From the NCBI GenBank assembly GCA_964447015.1, contig CAYUQU010000003.1, forward strand, positions 1-64,000: DNA of 64,000 bases. Reading direction: 5' to 3'. The notes under the pieces are model-generated. The model worked only from the letters and a program-made list of their open reading frames with translations, was not told where the DNA came from and made no database searches. Shown piece after piece: positions 18,645 through 26,701 of this stretch. Position 1 is the stretch's first letter. Each line of letters starts with the position of its first letter. Origin of the DNA: Wandonia sp964447015 (GTDB lineage Bacteria > Bacteroidota > Bacteroidia > Flavobacteriales_D > Crocinitomicaceae). The position numbers were made by a program, and so were the translations under genes.

Positions 18645-18989
18645 ATGGAAACTAAGCAAAGTATAAGCAAATTTATATTTGAAAAATTCTACGCCAATAT
18701 CCCAAGAGTAATGGATAAGGTCGAAGCTTTTGATAGTGATTGGATCTACTATTCAGGAAAACGCAAACTTCCAGTTGAAGGAAGAAACAATGTAGTACAA
18801 ATCGGAGATATTGTAGTCAGTGTACTGACCAATCTCTCTATAGTTGACGGTGCTTTTATTCTTAGTGTCATCCACATGCCCTTTGATAATGAAAATCTCA
18901 TTTTGAAACATGGCGATGTGACAGATCTTCTTCGGGTTGAGAATGTGAGGATTGAAATTGAGCACTTTGCTGAGGAAACAGAACTTTAA
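18645..18989 (+). CDS. Hypothetical protein, 114 aa
   Basis: A small acidic protein without signal peptide or membrane segment. It looks like an alpha/beta single domain: an N-terminal helix (SISKFIFEKFYANIPRVMDKVEAF), then beta strands (NNVVQIGDIVVSVLTNLSIVDGAFILSVIHM) and a final strand RVENVRIEIEHF. No family is recognised. It has a good promoter match about 70 bp upstream. The divergent HTH gene may control it. The next gene on this strand starts over 400 bp away, and an XRE gene lies opposite. Confidence 0.55.
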   Translation: METKQSISKFIFEKFYANIPRVMDKVEAFDSDWIYYSGKRKLPVEGRNNVVQIGDIVVSVLTNLSIVDGAFILSVIHMPFDNENLILKHGDVTDLLRVENVRIEIEHFAEETEL

Positions 18990-19054
18990 TAAATATGAAT
19001 TAAATGATTACAAGTGCGGATGAAAAGAAAAATCACATGTGAATTTAGGCAAAC

Positions 19055-19303
19055 TTAATCAATAGCAACAAGGTCGGTTAACTTGACATCAAGCGCCCGA
19101 GCAATGACAGCCAATTTTGAAACACTTATGCCCACTTTAGCCGTTTCAATTTTGTAAATATACTGCCTGTCTGATTCGGTCCAATTGGCAAGTTGAGTCT
19201 GTGTTACGCCCTTCTGTTCACGGATTTGCCTAATGCGTTTGCCGATTACTACAGGAGTAATCTGCTTAATCTGCTGTATGTATTCCTTCGATAATTCAGG
19301 CAT
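19055..19303 (-). CDS. XRE-family helix-turn-helix protein
   Basis: An 82-residue single-domain DNA-binding protein. The HTH reads IGKRIRQIREQKGVTQTQLANWTESDRQYIYKIE, followed by VSKLAVIARALDVKLTDLV, the complete five-helix XRE fold. Start chosen at the ATG at 19303 because the only upstream alternative in frame is a GTG adding five residues. Proteins of this size are often antitoxins or small repressors, but no toxin gene lies beside it. It sits between hypothetical genes on the opposite strand and could regulate the operon starting at 19419, about 115 bp away. Confidence 0.78.
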   Translation of the reverse strand: MPELSKEYIQQIKQITPVVIGKRIRQIREQKGVTQTQLANWTESDRQYIYKIETAKVGISVSKLAVIARALDVKLTDLVAID

Positions 19304-19418
19304 ACAGCAAAGTTGCACTTGTCGTCTTTAAAAATTGTAACCTTATAATACTACGTGTAATGTTTTTTTACTACATTTAGTGCGCGAAACAATTTACCTA
19401 ATTAATAATCATACTACT

Positions 19419-19640
19419 ATGAAAATAATTGAAGAAAAATTAAATGAGTTAAATGACCTTTTGAAAACATGGGGTTGTTCAAGTGATTTAAGCGTGGTAC
19501 ACGGACAAGACACTACTGGGAATTTATGGGCAACAATCTCAGTTAATGGGACAACAGTGCTAAGAATTGAACATGATAATGAAAGAATCACAAACTGTTC
19601 ATCACCTATCGAAGAAATAAATAAAACACTAAATAATTAA
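19419..19640 (+). CDS. Hypothetical small protein, 73 aa
   Basis: Start chosen at the ATG at 19419; an upstream GTG would add 13 residues but crosses a likely promoter area. The protein opens with an amphipathic helix (MKIIEEKLNELNDLLKTWG) and continues with short strands (LWATISVNGTTVLRIEHDNE). There is no signal peptide. No family is recognised. The next gene starts 3 bp after its stop, so it leads a probable operon of four genes (to 21604). Confidence 0.5.
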   Translation: MKIIEEKLNELNDLLKTWGCSSDLSVVHGQDTTGNLWATISVNGTTVLRIEHDNERITNCSSPIEEINKTLNN

Positions 19641-19643
19641 TCT

Positions 19644-20333
19644 ATGAAAGCAACTATCACCCTTCTGATTTGTGCAATAACATTATACTCTTGCAAAGAT
19701 GTAAAAAAGGAGTACAAAGAATGCTTAATGAAAGCCTCTAACCAATATATGGTTTCAGGTGAACGCGCTAAAATGGATGACCTTAAGGAAATGTGTAATC
19801 ATTTCGATGATGACCTTAAGAAAATGGATATTGACGAAAAAAATCAAATACGTAGTGTTTTAGATTCAATAATGTTGAACATAGAAACCAAAACATTGTT
19901 CGAAGGAATTGATGACGCAAAATTCATTCATATTCCTTGTGCAAGTGATTTTAACGTTGAGTACTCAAAAATCATCAATGACTTGCCTCCCCACTCAGAT
20001 GACGCTGTCATTAGTCAAAAAATAAATTATGTTTTTGCAAAGCGCCCAATTAAATGTCGAGCGTTAGTTCAAACTCTTTATAAACCACAAAATGGCTATT
20101 TAGATTTAGAATGTAAAATGTACGATGAAGAAACTATTTATAGACATTCATTTCGCTTGCGTATTCCTGAAAAACACAAGGATGAAATTAAACCTAAAAC
20201 TTATGGAAGAAATGGTGGATATGTGCAAGAAATTGAGTTTGAAGGCGTCTTCAATTACTGGTTTGAAAATCAATATGGTTATAGTGGGTTTGTTATAGAT
20301 GTTACGAACTTTAAACTAATGGATTATGAATAA
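19644..20333 (+). CDS. Putative lipoprotein, 229 aa
   Basis: A signal peptide with lipobox is visible: MKATITLLICAITLYSC, with Cys at residue 17, so the mature protein would be lipid-anchored. The mature part is helical at first (residues 20-85, KKEYKECLMKASNQYM), then mixed beta (PIKCRALVQTLYKPQNGYLDLECKMYDEE). It ends in an aromatic-rich region, GYVQEIEFEGVFNYWFENQYGY. No family is recognised. It overlaps the next gene by 8 bp and follows the previous one after 3 bp, indicating translational coupling. Confidence 0.55.
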   Translation: MKATITLLICAITLYSCKDVKKEYKECLMKASNQYMVSGERAKMDDLKEMCNHFDDDLKKMDIDEKNQIRSVLDSIMLNIETKTLFEGIDDAKFIHIPCASDFNVEYSKIINDLPPHSDDAVISQKINYVFAKRPIKCRALVQTLYKPQNGYLDLECKMYDEETIYRHSFRLRIPEKHKDEIKPKTYGRNGGYVQEIEFEGVFNYWFENQYGYSGFVIDVTNFKLMDYE

Positions 20334-20910
20334 GTTTCTAAATATTATCGTTGTTTTTCTCTCCATTACAAATTTAAACAGTCAATCTAAAGTAACTGTG
20401 CCTGAAAATGCGTTGATAAAGTCAGGTTCAGTAGGCAACTTCAAGATTGGAAATGAATTCCCTAAAAATCTCCAAAATGGAACTATCAGTAAGAAAATGG
20501 TTGTCGGGGAAGAAGGTGAAGAAATTCCAATAGCAGTCATATCTCTTAATAACCAAGAATATTTACATCTAATTCCTGAAGTTGATTTCAATTATGAATA
20601 TCATGATTTCATTAACTCAATAATAATTAAAAATGCTCTTTTCAAAACTGAAAAGGAAATTGGAATTGGTTCCACTATTAGCAAGTTTATCGTAGCTTAT
20701 GATGACTACAGTATATGGTACTCTTACATAAGTGGAGTTTTTGTGTTGAGCTCAAACGGGTTAAACCGAGTAAATTTCATTCTTGATGTAGATGAAAAAA
20801 CTGAAAAAAGCCTTTGGGAACATACTTGCCTTGATTGTGAAGAAGTGGTTTTTATAGACCTTGGGGTTATCGATACTTCCCTAAAAATAAAAGAGATTAG
20901 ACTTTATTAA
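20326..20910 (+). CDS. Exported hypothetical protein, 194 aa
   Basis: An N-terminal signal peptide is likely (MNKFLNIIVVFLSITNLNSQ, cut before S or at Q). The mature part is predicted beta-rich, with repeated short strands (VTVPENALIKSGSVGNFKIG, IPIAVISLNNQEYLHLIPEV). Two cysteines form a CLDC pair near the C-terminus (HTCLDCEEVVFIDLG). There is no sorting tail and no family is recognised. It overlaps the preceding lipoprotein gene by 8 bp and is 10 bp before the T9SS cargo gene, so it is part of the same operon. Confidence 0.55.
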   Translation: MNKFLNIIVVFLSITNLNSQSKVTVPENALIKSGSVGNFKIGNEFPKNLQNGTISKKMVVGEEGEEIPIAVISLNNQEYLHLIPEVDFNYEYHDFINSIIIKNALFKTEKEIGIGSTISKFIVAYDDYSIWYSYISGVFVLSSNGLNRVNFILDVDEKTEKSLWEHTCLDCEEVVFIDLGVIDTSLKIKEIRLY

Positions 20911-20920
20911 ACACCTAATT

Positions 20921-21604
20921 ATGAGAACGCTTAAGAATTTTATTTTGACTTTGGTTACAGCATTTGTTACAACAATGTCTTTCGGGCAAGTAACATTTAA
21001 TTTTCTCAATTCTGATAGAGACGATATTATAACGTGGGGTTGGGATGGACACCCAGATAATGAAGAAGTTATCATAGATGTGTTTATTACTGATACCATT
21101 AAAATATCAGGTCCTTATACTAAAGTTGGTCATCTTGCAACAACACCACTTGAGGATAGAATTGATTTTGTATTTAATAGTGATACTATTAATACAACTA
21201 CTTTATTTAATGGTGCACAACGAATTGATACATTATCATTTATTGAAATCGGTTATACATATATTATTATTGGAGATACATGGATTAAAGTAAACGTAAT
21301 CAATGAAAATGATACAACATCTACCGCATCAATAACAGAAAACAAAACAACAGTAACAAGTTTAAATGCTTATCCAAATCCTGTAGTACATTATTTGAAC
21401 ATTGAATTTGAAACCACAGAAACAGAAGTTGTTGTGAATGTATTTAATAGCACTGCGCAACTTATCTATACAGATAATCAAATGAGATATTTTGGTTCTA
21501 ATAACATTACTGTACCTATGTCTAATCAACCATCTGGCTTGTATTTCCTTGAAATCGTATCAGATAGAGCTGTAAAAACTATTGTTAAAGTTGTAAAGGA
21601 GTAA
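20921..21604 (+). CDS. T9SS type A sorting domain-containing protein, 227 aa
   Basis: A signal peptide (residues 1-22, FILTLVTAFVTTMSFGQ) precedes a short beta-rich passenger of about 115 residues with no recognised family. The C-terminal 75 residues are a T9SS type A (Por) sorting domain: AYPNPVVHYLNIEFETTE opens it, and PSGLYFLEIVSDRAVKTIVKVVKE closes it. The protein should cross the outer membrane through T9SS and be attached or released. It is the last gene of the operon starting at 19419. Confidence 0.82.
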   Translation: MRTLKNFILTLVTAFVTTMSFGQVTFNFLNSDRDDIITWGWDGHPDNEEVIIDVFITDTIKISGPYTKVGHLATTPLEDRIDFVFNSDTINTTTLFNGAQRIDTLSFIEIGYTYIIIGDTWIKVNVINENDTTSTASITENKTTVTSLNAYPNPVVHYLNIEFETTETEVVVNVFNSTAQLIYTDNQMRYFGSNNITVPMSNQPSGLYFLEIVSDRAVKTIVKVVKE

Positions 21605-21704
21605 GATATAATATAGAGAAAATAAGCTTTTCCATCAAGCATAAATTTGGGTCGGAAGCCGAAAAGACTTGGAGAGTAGGTAAGATTATAAAAAAAGATA
21701 AGTT

Positions 21705-21836
21705 ATGGCAAAATATCAGTGTCAAAATTGTGGAAGAACTAGTAATGTGCAAAGCGCAATGAAATGCAAGGCTACTGGTTTTAAATGTGTTTGGAATCAA
21801 ATTGGTCGAACAATGAGAATTCTATGGTCATTTTAA
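21705..21836 (+). CDS. Small four-cysteine (zinc-ribbon-like) protein, 43 aa
   Basis: A 43-residue frame from ATG 21705 to TAA 21836. It opens MAKYQCQNCGRTSNVQSAMK. Cysteines are at 6, 9, 21 and 28 (CxxC-x11-C-x6-C), and many residues are basic, so it looks like a small zinc-ribbon or knuckle. It is followed 3 bp later by a 15-bp-stem hairpin, which supports a real transcription unit. There is no strong ribosome-binding site (a weak AAAAAAGATAAGTT precedes the start). The function is unknown; similar tiny zinc proteins bind RNA or DNA. Confidence 0.5.
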   Translation: MAKYQCQNCGRTSNVQSAMKCKATGFKCVWNQIGRTMRILWSF

Positions 21837-21838
21837 TA

Positions 21839-21878
21839 AAAGAAGAAACAACGTTACTGGTAGCGTTGTTTCTTCTTT
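21839..21878 (+). terminator. Strong hairpin terminator (15-bp stem)
   Basis: AAAGAAGAAACAACG (21839-21853) is perfectly complementary to CGTTGTTTCTTCTTT (21864-21878), with a 10-base loop containing an inner TAC/GTA pair. The A-rich left and T-rich right arms can terminate on either strand. It follows the 43-residue gene directly. Confidence 0.75.
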
Positions 21879-21911
21879 GTACGAAAACTTTTTTAAATAA
21901 AACTTTAAGTT

Positions 21912-22337
21912 ATGCAATCCGCAACACTCATAAAATCCATCACTCCCACAAATCCGGAAGAACTTAGAAAAGCAATTAATGCTCTTGAACTCAATTTTCA
22001 AGAGGATGATAGATGGCAGGTTTTGCTTGGCGAAGACAATCAACATCAGTTTGAATATTTTTTAGTGTTTTGGGATAGGTCAAAATGTGATTATTTCTGC
22101 ACCATTTTAGATTCGATGGAGCTCTTGGTTAGTAAAGAAGATGTGTCGAATGCTATTTTAACAGATCAATTACCTCAATCAATCATTGAAATTTTTAAAG
22201 ACGACCCAAAGTTTGAAGATCTCATTCTTGAGTTTGTCAAGAACAATACAACGATAGATTTCGTTTTGGACAAGATTAAAAACCTTGGTATGGAAAAATT
22301 AAATGAATATGAATTAGAGTTGTTAAAAAATGGGTAG
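21912..22337 (+). CDS. Hypothetical protein, 141 aa
   Basis: A soluble acidic protein. Residues 1-30 are a helix (TPTNPEELRKAINALELNFQ). The middle has an aromatic-rich strand (HQFEYFLVFWDRSKCDYFCTIL). The C-terminal half is helical and acidic (DDPKFEDLILEFVKN). No family is recognised. Its stop overlaps the next start by 8 bp, a sign of translational coupling. It lies after the strong hairpin, so it needs its own promoter, which I could not place. Confidence 0.5.
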   Translation: MQSATLIKSITPTNPEELRKAINALELNFQEDDRWQVLLGEDNQHQFEYFLVFWDRSKCDYFCTILDSMELLVSKEDVSNAILTDQLPQSIIEIFKDDPKFEDLILEFVKNNTTIDFVLDKIKNLGMEKLNEYELELLKNG

Positions 22338-22596
22338 TCAATTATTAAAACACAAGGTAATTGATTACTTACTCTGGCATTCTGAAAAAATTGCCATCAA
22401 AGAACTCGTTTCAGGTGAAATATTCGTTAAAGTCTATTCACAAGACAGTTCAGTAAATTTTATAAGAAAGCTTCTTAAAAATTTTGGAGATTTCCCAATA
22501 ATTTTTGAAGAGACACTTCAAGACCCAACATTTATTGAGGATAATACCGAAGCTTTAGAGCTAATTATTTCATTTCCAAAACAAAATTTTGAGTAA
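22330..22596 (+). CDS. Hypothetical protein, 88 aa
   Basis: A short soluble protein translationally coupled to the preceding 141-residue gene (8-bp overlap). It opens MGSQLLKHKVIDYLLWHSEK and has two aromatic-rich helices. There is no signal peptide, membrane segment or recognised family. Both proteins may work together, but nothing in the sequence shows how. Confidence 0.45.
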   Translation: MGSQLLKHKVIDYLLWHSEKIAIKELVSGEIFVKVYSQDSSVNFIRKLLKNFGDFPIIFEETLQDPTFIEDNTEALELIISFPKQNFE

Positions 22597-23025
22597 CTCC
22601 TCATTCAATTTATGTATAGATTTACGTAGTTATAATTGGAAGTGATACCCGAAAAATTGTGAGGTTATAAGTTACTTTAATGAGCCTTTGTGTTTGTCTG
22701 AGTCCTATGTTGAAAAATAATACACCACACTTGTCATGAGCTGAGTCAATGGTACAGAGTATAACCACAAAGTAAATGTAAGCCCTAAATTTATGTGGCA
22801 AAAATCATTATTTTCAATGGACATTATCAACTAACAACTTGTTTTTTAATTAAATCCTTCGTTCGTGTTGATTTACAATCAAGCATAAATAAAACTGTAA
22901 TCTATTACAATTATTGTCGATTCATATACTATAGATAAAGATCCAATTGAAGAAATTAACATTAATTCATTGAATACATTGAAGCAATTAACGTAAAATG
23001 CTTCAATAGTAATTACTAAAACAGG
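22597..23025. other. 429-bp AT-rich gap without a recognisable gene
   Basis: No supported coding frame, tRNA or clear promoter was seen. A weak hairpin TTGAAGCA / TGCTTCAA (22979-22986 and 22999-23006) lies just downstream of the DUF5686 gene on the minus strand and could mark its transcript end, but it lacks a T run. Confidence 0.5.
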
Positions 23026-25527
23026 CTAAAACTTAAACACAAACGAGGGCTTCACAATAAAGAAATATGTATTCGGCTTGTTGATATCCGTCAATCGCCA
23101 AGTGAAGTCCATGCGGGCAAATTTGAAGATGTTCTCAAAACCAAAACCAACTTCATAGTACTGACTAGGGAATTCTGTCATTCCTTTTGGAAAAAGGTGT
23201 ACACTTTGACTGTTTTGTGCAGAGAGGCTGCCGAAATAGCCTTTGGCAAATACAAAACTTCGCCATTTTAGCTTTTTAATAAGTGGAATACGGTTCATTA
23301 TCATTCCTTCAAAGTGATGTTGCAAATTGAATTCTACATATTGGTCCGCTCCATATTCCATAAATTGCATGAGGTTGAAGGCTCTGTCATCATTGAGCAG
23401 CAATTGGTTTCCGTAAGGGATATCAAGAAAGGGAAAAGGTACTGTTCCAAATGTTTTTCCTCCAGCAATTAAATAGTGAAAGTACCCTGCCTTTCCAGCG
23501 CGGACTTTTTGTTGTATTTGCAACTTCAACTTTTGAAAATCGAATTGCGAACCAAGCACATTTTTATCGGCGAAACGGAAGTCAAATGCGATTTCAGGGA
23601 AACGCAAGAATGGGAGTTGCATCACTCGACGTTCAACCATTTTTCCCTTTACGTTGTTTTCCAAATAGCGGAATTTGAAGGTGATTCCTAAGCCAGAAGC
23701 CATGTAATTTGCCACGGTGTCAAACCCTGTTTCAGTCAGACGGATGTAGTTATTGTCGAGAGTTGGTGTATAGGTTTGGTGAAAATAACTCAGTCGGGTT
23801 ACAAACCCCGGAGCCCAATTTTTCTCCACATAACCTTCAAAATCATTCACATATTGCCTGCTGCTCCCTTGACCGATTTGCATAAACGATGAAAATAAAT
23901 GATCTATAACAATCTGATTTTCACTTCGACCTACTTGTTGAATGTCGTACGAATAATCTGCTCCAAAATGTGTGCGTTTTCCTGTTTGTTTTCCTAAAGA
24001 AAAACGCAATTCTCCACCATACTTCCACTGCGCATCTCGCAGTCCATAGGCGGCGTATGCTGAGGCGTAAAAATGCTTGGAAAGTTTTTCATGCGTTCTC
24101 AAGCCAAACTTAAAGCGTCCAAATTCGACTTGATTGTAATTGTAGAATGTATAAAAATCGCCAATTTCAATTACATCTTTGATGGGAATATAACCCGAAA
24201 ATATCGACACGAGCAAATTCTTTCGAAAGATGTATTTCGGGTCTTTTTTGAGTGTTTCCATCATCCCAAAAAGATTTTCTTCTTGTTTGGTCATTTCGCC
24301 TTTACGCCATTGCTCCCACTGAGCTTCTGAAATAATTTCGGCACTATCTGTATATTCTACTCGTTCCAAGCCTGAGAAAATTTCTTTTGGAATCAACGAG
24401 TCGACTACGTAATGGTGAAAAATGGAGGTCTTACGCCCATAAAACCCCGTTAAATCCGCTTGATTTTCTAATACGGTGAAGTCAGCCAATACCGCAGCCG
24501 TATCAGGTAACCAGTATTTATCTTGAATAGGAGTGTAGGTTTGCTTAACCAAGTAACTTCGCACAAAATTGACATTGGCTTGGATATCAAAACGCAGGTT
24601 AATCTCACGAATCGCTGCATCAGATGAGTCTATCCACATGCTTCCCATAAATGCCAAATCCAAGTAGTTTTTAGGTTTAAAGGCAATTTGATAAGACTTG
24701 CGATTTTGCAGCGTTGTACTGTCAATCAAATAATAATTGTAGTGTGTTTTGTAGTTGTCATTTATAGGACTGATGAATCCTTTGTCGAGTAAGATTACCG
24801 TATTCTCATAAATGTTTGGAGTCAATTGTAAATCATCTGCAAACTCCAACATTTTTGGACCTTTCAATCCGGTGATGTTAACACCTTCAACGATTGTTTT
24901 TTCACTCCTCGGATTGATTCGAACGTAATGGGACATTGCTTTCTCAATCAACAGCACGGGCAAAAAGCGAATTCCTTGATCGGTTGTGTCCACATTCTCC
25001 CAAATAAAATCAAATGGTTTAAAAAGAAAATTCTTCTTGATTTTATCCGAAAAATGATTCAAATCAAAACGCACTTTGCTGTATTCTTTGTAGGTGTGTG
25101 AGGGAAAATTTGATGGATTATTCAGCCTTTTATTCGCTATTACGCGGTCAAGCAAAATGAAGGCAGGGTTTTGTCCTGGACCGACAACAACTTCGGTGAG
25201 ACTGAATGTGGTAGATTGCAATTCGATAATTAAATGCTGTTTTTTACCTCGCTCAAAATGAACTTTTTTGCGGTGATACCCCATGTAAGTCACTATGAGA
25301 GAATCTTCTTGAATTATAGAATTCGGAAACGAAAATTCAAAATCTCCTTCAATTTTGGTTGTAGCGCCAACTCCTCCATTGACTAACACAACCTGAGCAA
25401 ATCCCAAAGGATCTTTCGTGTCTTTATCAATTACTTTTCCTGAGATTGTTGTTTCTTGGGCATGCAAAATTTGTCCTGTTTGAAACAAGAGAAATGCAAA
25501 AACTACAATGCGTACCCAATTATTCAT
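23026..25527 (-). CDS. DUF5686 outer-membrane protein with CarboxypepD_reg-like N-terminus
   Basis: An 833-residue protein. A signal peptide (VVFAFLLFQTGQILHAQ) is followed by a carboxypeptidase-regulatory-like domain (ISGKVIDKDTKDPLGFAQVVLVNG), the N-terminal layout found in TonB-receptor-like proteins. Then comes the linker LTEVVVGPGQNPAFILLDRVIANKRLNN, typical for DUF5686 proteins, and a long beta-strand-rich region with alternating aromatic residues ending in FVFKF, which looks like a barrel closing strand. The protein probably sits in the outer membrane. The precise role of DUF5686 proteins is unknown. It has no clear operon partner. Confidence 0.85.
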   Translation of the reverse strand: MNNWVRIVVFAFLLFQTGQILHAQETTISGKVIDKDTKDPLGFAQVVLVNGGVGATTKIEGDFEFSFPNSIIQEDSLIVTYMGYHRKKVHFERGKKQHLIIELQSTTFSLTEVVVGPGQNPAFILLDRVIANKRLNNPSNFPSHTYKEYSKVRFDLNHFSDKIKKNFLFKPFDFIWENVDTTDQGIRFLPVLLIEKAMSHYVRINPRSEKTIVEGVNITGLKGPKMLEFADDLQLTPNIYENTVILLDKGFISPINDNYKTHYNYYLIDSTTLQNRKSYQIAFKPKNYLDLAFMGSMWIDSSDAAIREINLRFDIQANVNFVRSYLVKQTYTPIQDKYWLPDTAAVLADFTVLENQADLTGFYGRKTSIFHHYVVDSLIPKEIFSGLERVEYTDSAEIISEAQWEQWRKGEMTKQEENLFGMMETLKKDPKYIFRKNLLVSIFSGYIPIKDVIEIGDFYTFYNYNQVEFGRFKFGLRTHEKLSKHFYASAYAAYGLRDAQWKYGGELRFSLGKQTGKRTHFGADYSYDIQQVGRSENQIVIDHLFSSFMQIGQGSSRQYVNDFEGYVEKNWAPGFVTRLSYFHQTYTPTLDNNYIRLTETGFDTVANYMASGLGITFKFRYLENNVKGKMVERRVMQLPFLRFPEIAFDFRFADKNVLGSQFDFQKLKLQIQQKVRAGKAGYFHYLIAGGKTFGTVPFPFLDIPYGNQLLLNDDRAFNLMQFMEYGADQYVEFNLQHHFEGMIMNRIPLIKKLKWRSFVFAKGYFGSLSAQNSQSVHLFPKGMTEFPSQYYEVGFGFENIFKFARMDFTWRLTDINKPNTYFFIVKPSFVFKF

Positions 25528-25593
25528 AATATCTAAATCAGGATAAAATTAGTTTTTTTGGTGATACTTTAGTCCTATCGTAAAATCTATCCT

Positions 25594-26058
25594 TTATTGA
25601 TTAACTGACACATAAATATCCACTTCTGCATTACTCCAATCTGCACATCGCTCGTCATAGACTTCGAAATCTGCTTTGTATGCTCGAGGTAAATTCGCGT
25701 CCCAAATTTTCATCCATGTCGTACCAATACAATCCGGCATCTGCCCTTTAGCAACTATTTTCTGAAATGTTCCATGTGGTATAAGCAACGAATCAAGACC
25801 CTCAGGTACTTGTGTGTCAACTGGCACTTTGCAACCAATAAAATAAGAGAATGGCTGCATATAATCTCCCTCATAATTGTGATATACCGCCAGAATATCA
25901 TTTCCTGATTTATTTGGAATTTTATCGTAATATTTTTCTTGTTCAAACTGTTGCCAAAGCTGACCGCAATCTCTGCCTGACTGCCCATCTTTGTTGCTTG
26001 TTTTTGTCTTCAGTGCTAAACCGATTAATTTCACTTCTGGTAATTCAATGGGATTCAT
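25594..26058 (-). CDS. GyrI-like / AraC effector-binding domain protein
   Basis: A 154-residue stand-alone effector-binding domain. The opening PEVKLIGLALKTKTSN, the central LWQQFEQEKYYDKIPNK and DILAVYHNYEGDYMQPFSYFIGCKV, and the C-terminal YKADFEVYDERCADWSNAEVDIYVSV all match the GyrI/SOUL-like family, also found at the C-terminus of AraC regulators. There is no DNA-binding domain. Members bind small hydrophobic ligands, including drugs. The length is normal. It lies 66 bp before the DUF5686 gene on the same strand and is probably a separate unit. Confidence 0.82.
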   Translation of the reverse strand: MNPIELPEVKLIGLALKTKTSNKDGQSGRDCGQLWQQFEQEKYYDKIPNKSGNDILAVYHNYEGDYMQPFSYFIGCKVPVDTQVPEGLDSLLIPHGTFQKIVAKGQMPDCIGTTWMKIWDANLPRAYKADFEVYDERCADWSNAEVDIYVSVNQ

Positions 26059-26159
26059 CTCTTGTCGTATTGTTTCTCACCAAATTTAAGGAATTAAATG
26101 GTATTTTTTGATCGTTTGTTCTTCCTACAAATTCATCAATTTTGTAAATTAGCCATTCT

Positions 26160-26645
26160 ATGGAAGAGGTATTAGTAGATTGTGTGTATTTGCTTCAAAA
26201 ATTTGAAGGTAAGGGTGGGTGGACGTACGCCGAAATTCCAGAAATTAAACCCGATCATAATTCCCCCTTCGGTTGGGTAAAAGTTCGCGGAAACATAGAT
26301 GATTTCACGTTTAAAAATTACCGCTTACAACCGATGGGCAACGGCAAATTGTTTTTACCTGTCAAAGCAGAAATCAGAAAAAAGATTGGGAAAAATGCTG
26401 GCGACACTGTTCGAATCACACTTTATAAAGATGAAACACCCATAGACATTCCCGAAGAACTTGTTACTTGCTTGCAAAATGACCCCGATGTGTACACCCA
26501 GTTTTTACGTTTATCGGAAGGAAAACAAAAGGCACTCATAGAATGGATTTATAGCGCAAAATCGGATGAAACAAAAGTAAATCGAATTGTCTCTACCATG
26601 GAACAACTTCAGCAGGAGTTATTGTCCAAAAATCTCAAAAAATGA
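26160..26645 (+). CDS. DUF1905 / YdeI-OmpD-associated family protein
   Basis: A 161-residue protein with a DUF1905 barrel in residues about 5-95 (FEGKGGWTYAEIPEI ... GWVKVRGNIDDFTF, KAEIRKKIGKNAGDTVRITLYKDE). A helical YdeI/OmpD-associated tail follows (PEELVTCLQNDPDVYTQFLRLSEGKQKALIEWIYSAKSDETK.NRI). The molecular role is unknown; relatives were linked to bacteriocin and polymyxin tolerance. It is complete and starts at the ATG at 26160. It is divergent from the GyrI-like gene with about 100 bp between them. Confidence 0.83.
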   Translation: MEEVLVDCVYLLQKFEGKGGWTYAEIPEIKPDHNSPFGWVKVRGNIDDFTFKNYRLQPMGNGKLFLPVKAEIRKKIGKNAGDTVRITLYKDETPIDIPEELVTCLQNDPDVYTQFLRLSEGKQKALIEWIYSAKSDETKVNRIVSTMEQLQQELLSKNLKK

Positions 26646-26701
26646 AAACTTGTCCACACAAAGCTATGCGGAACAAGCGAGTATAATTCAAATTTTCTCT
26701 A

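Noticed and set aside
18122..18655. 177-codon plus-strand frame
   Set aside because: It overlaps the HTH gene antisense, is rich in Phe and Asn with no domain, and crosses the promoter of the gene at 18645.
22597..23025. Non-coding RNA or small gene in the AT-rich gap
   Set aside because: Only short frames under 25 codons and one weak hairpin without a T run were found.
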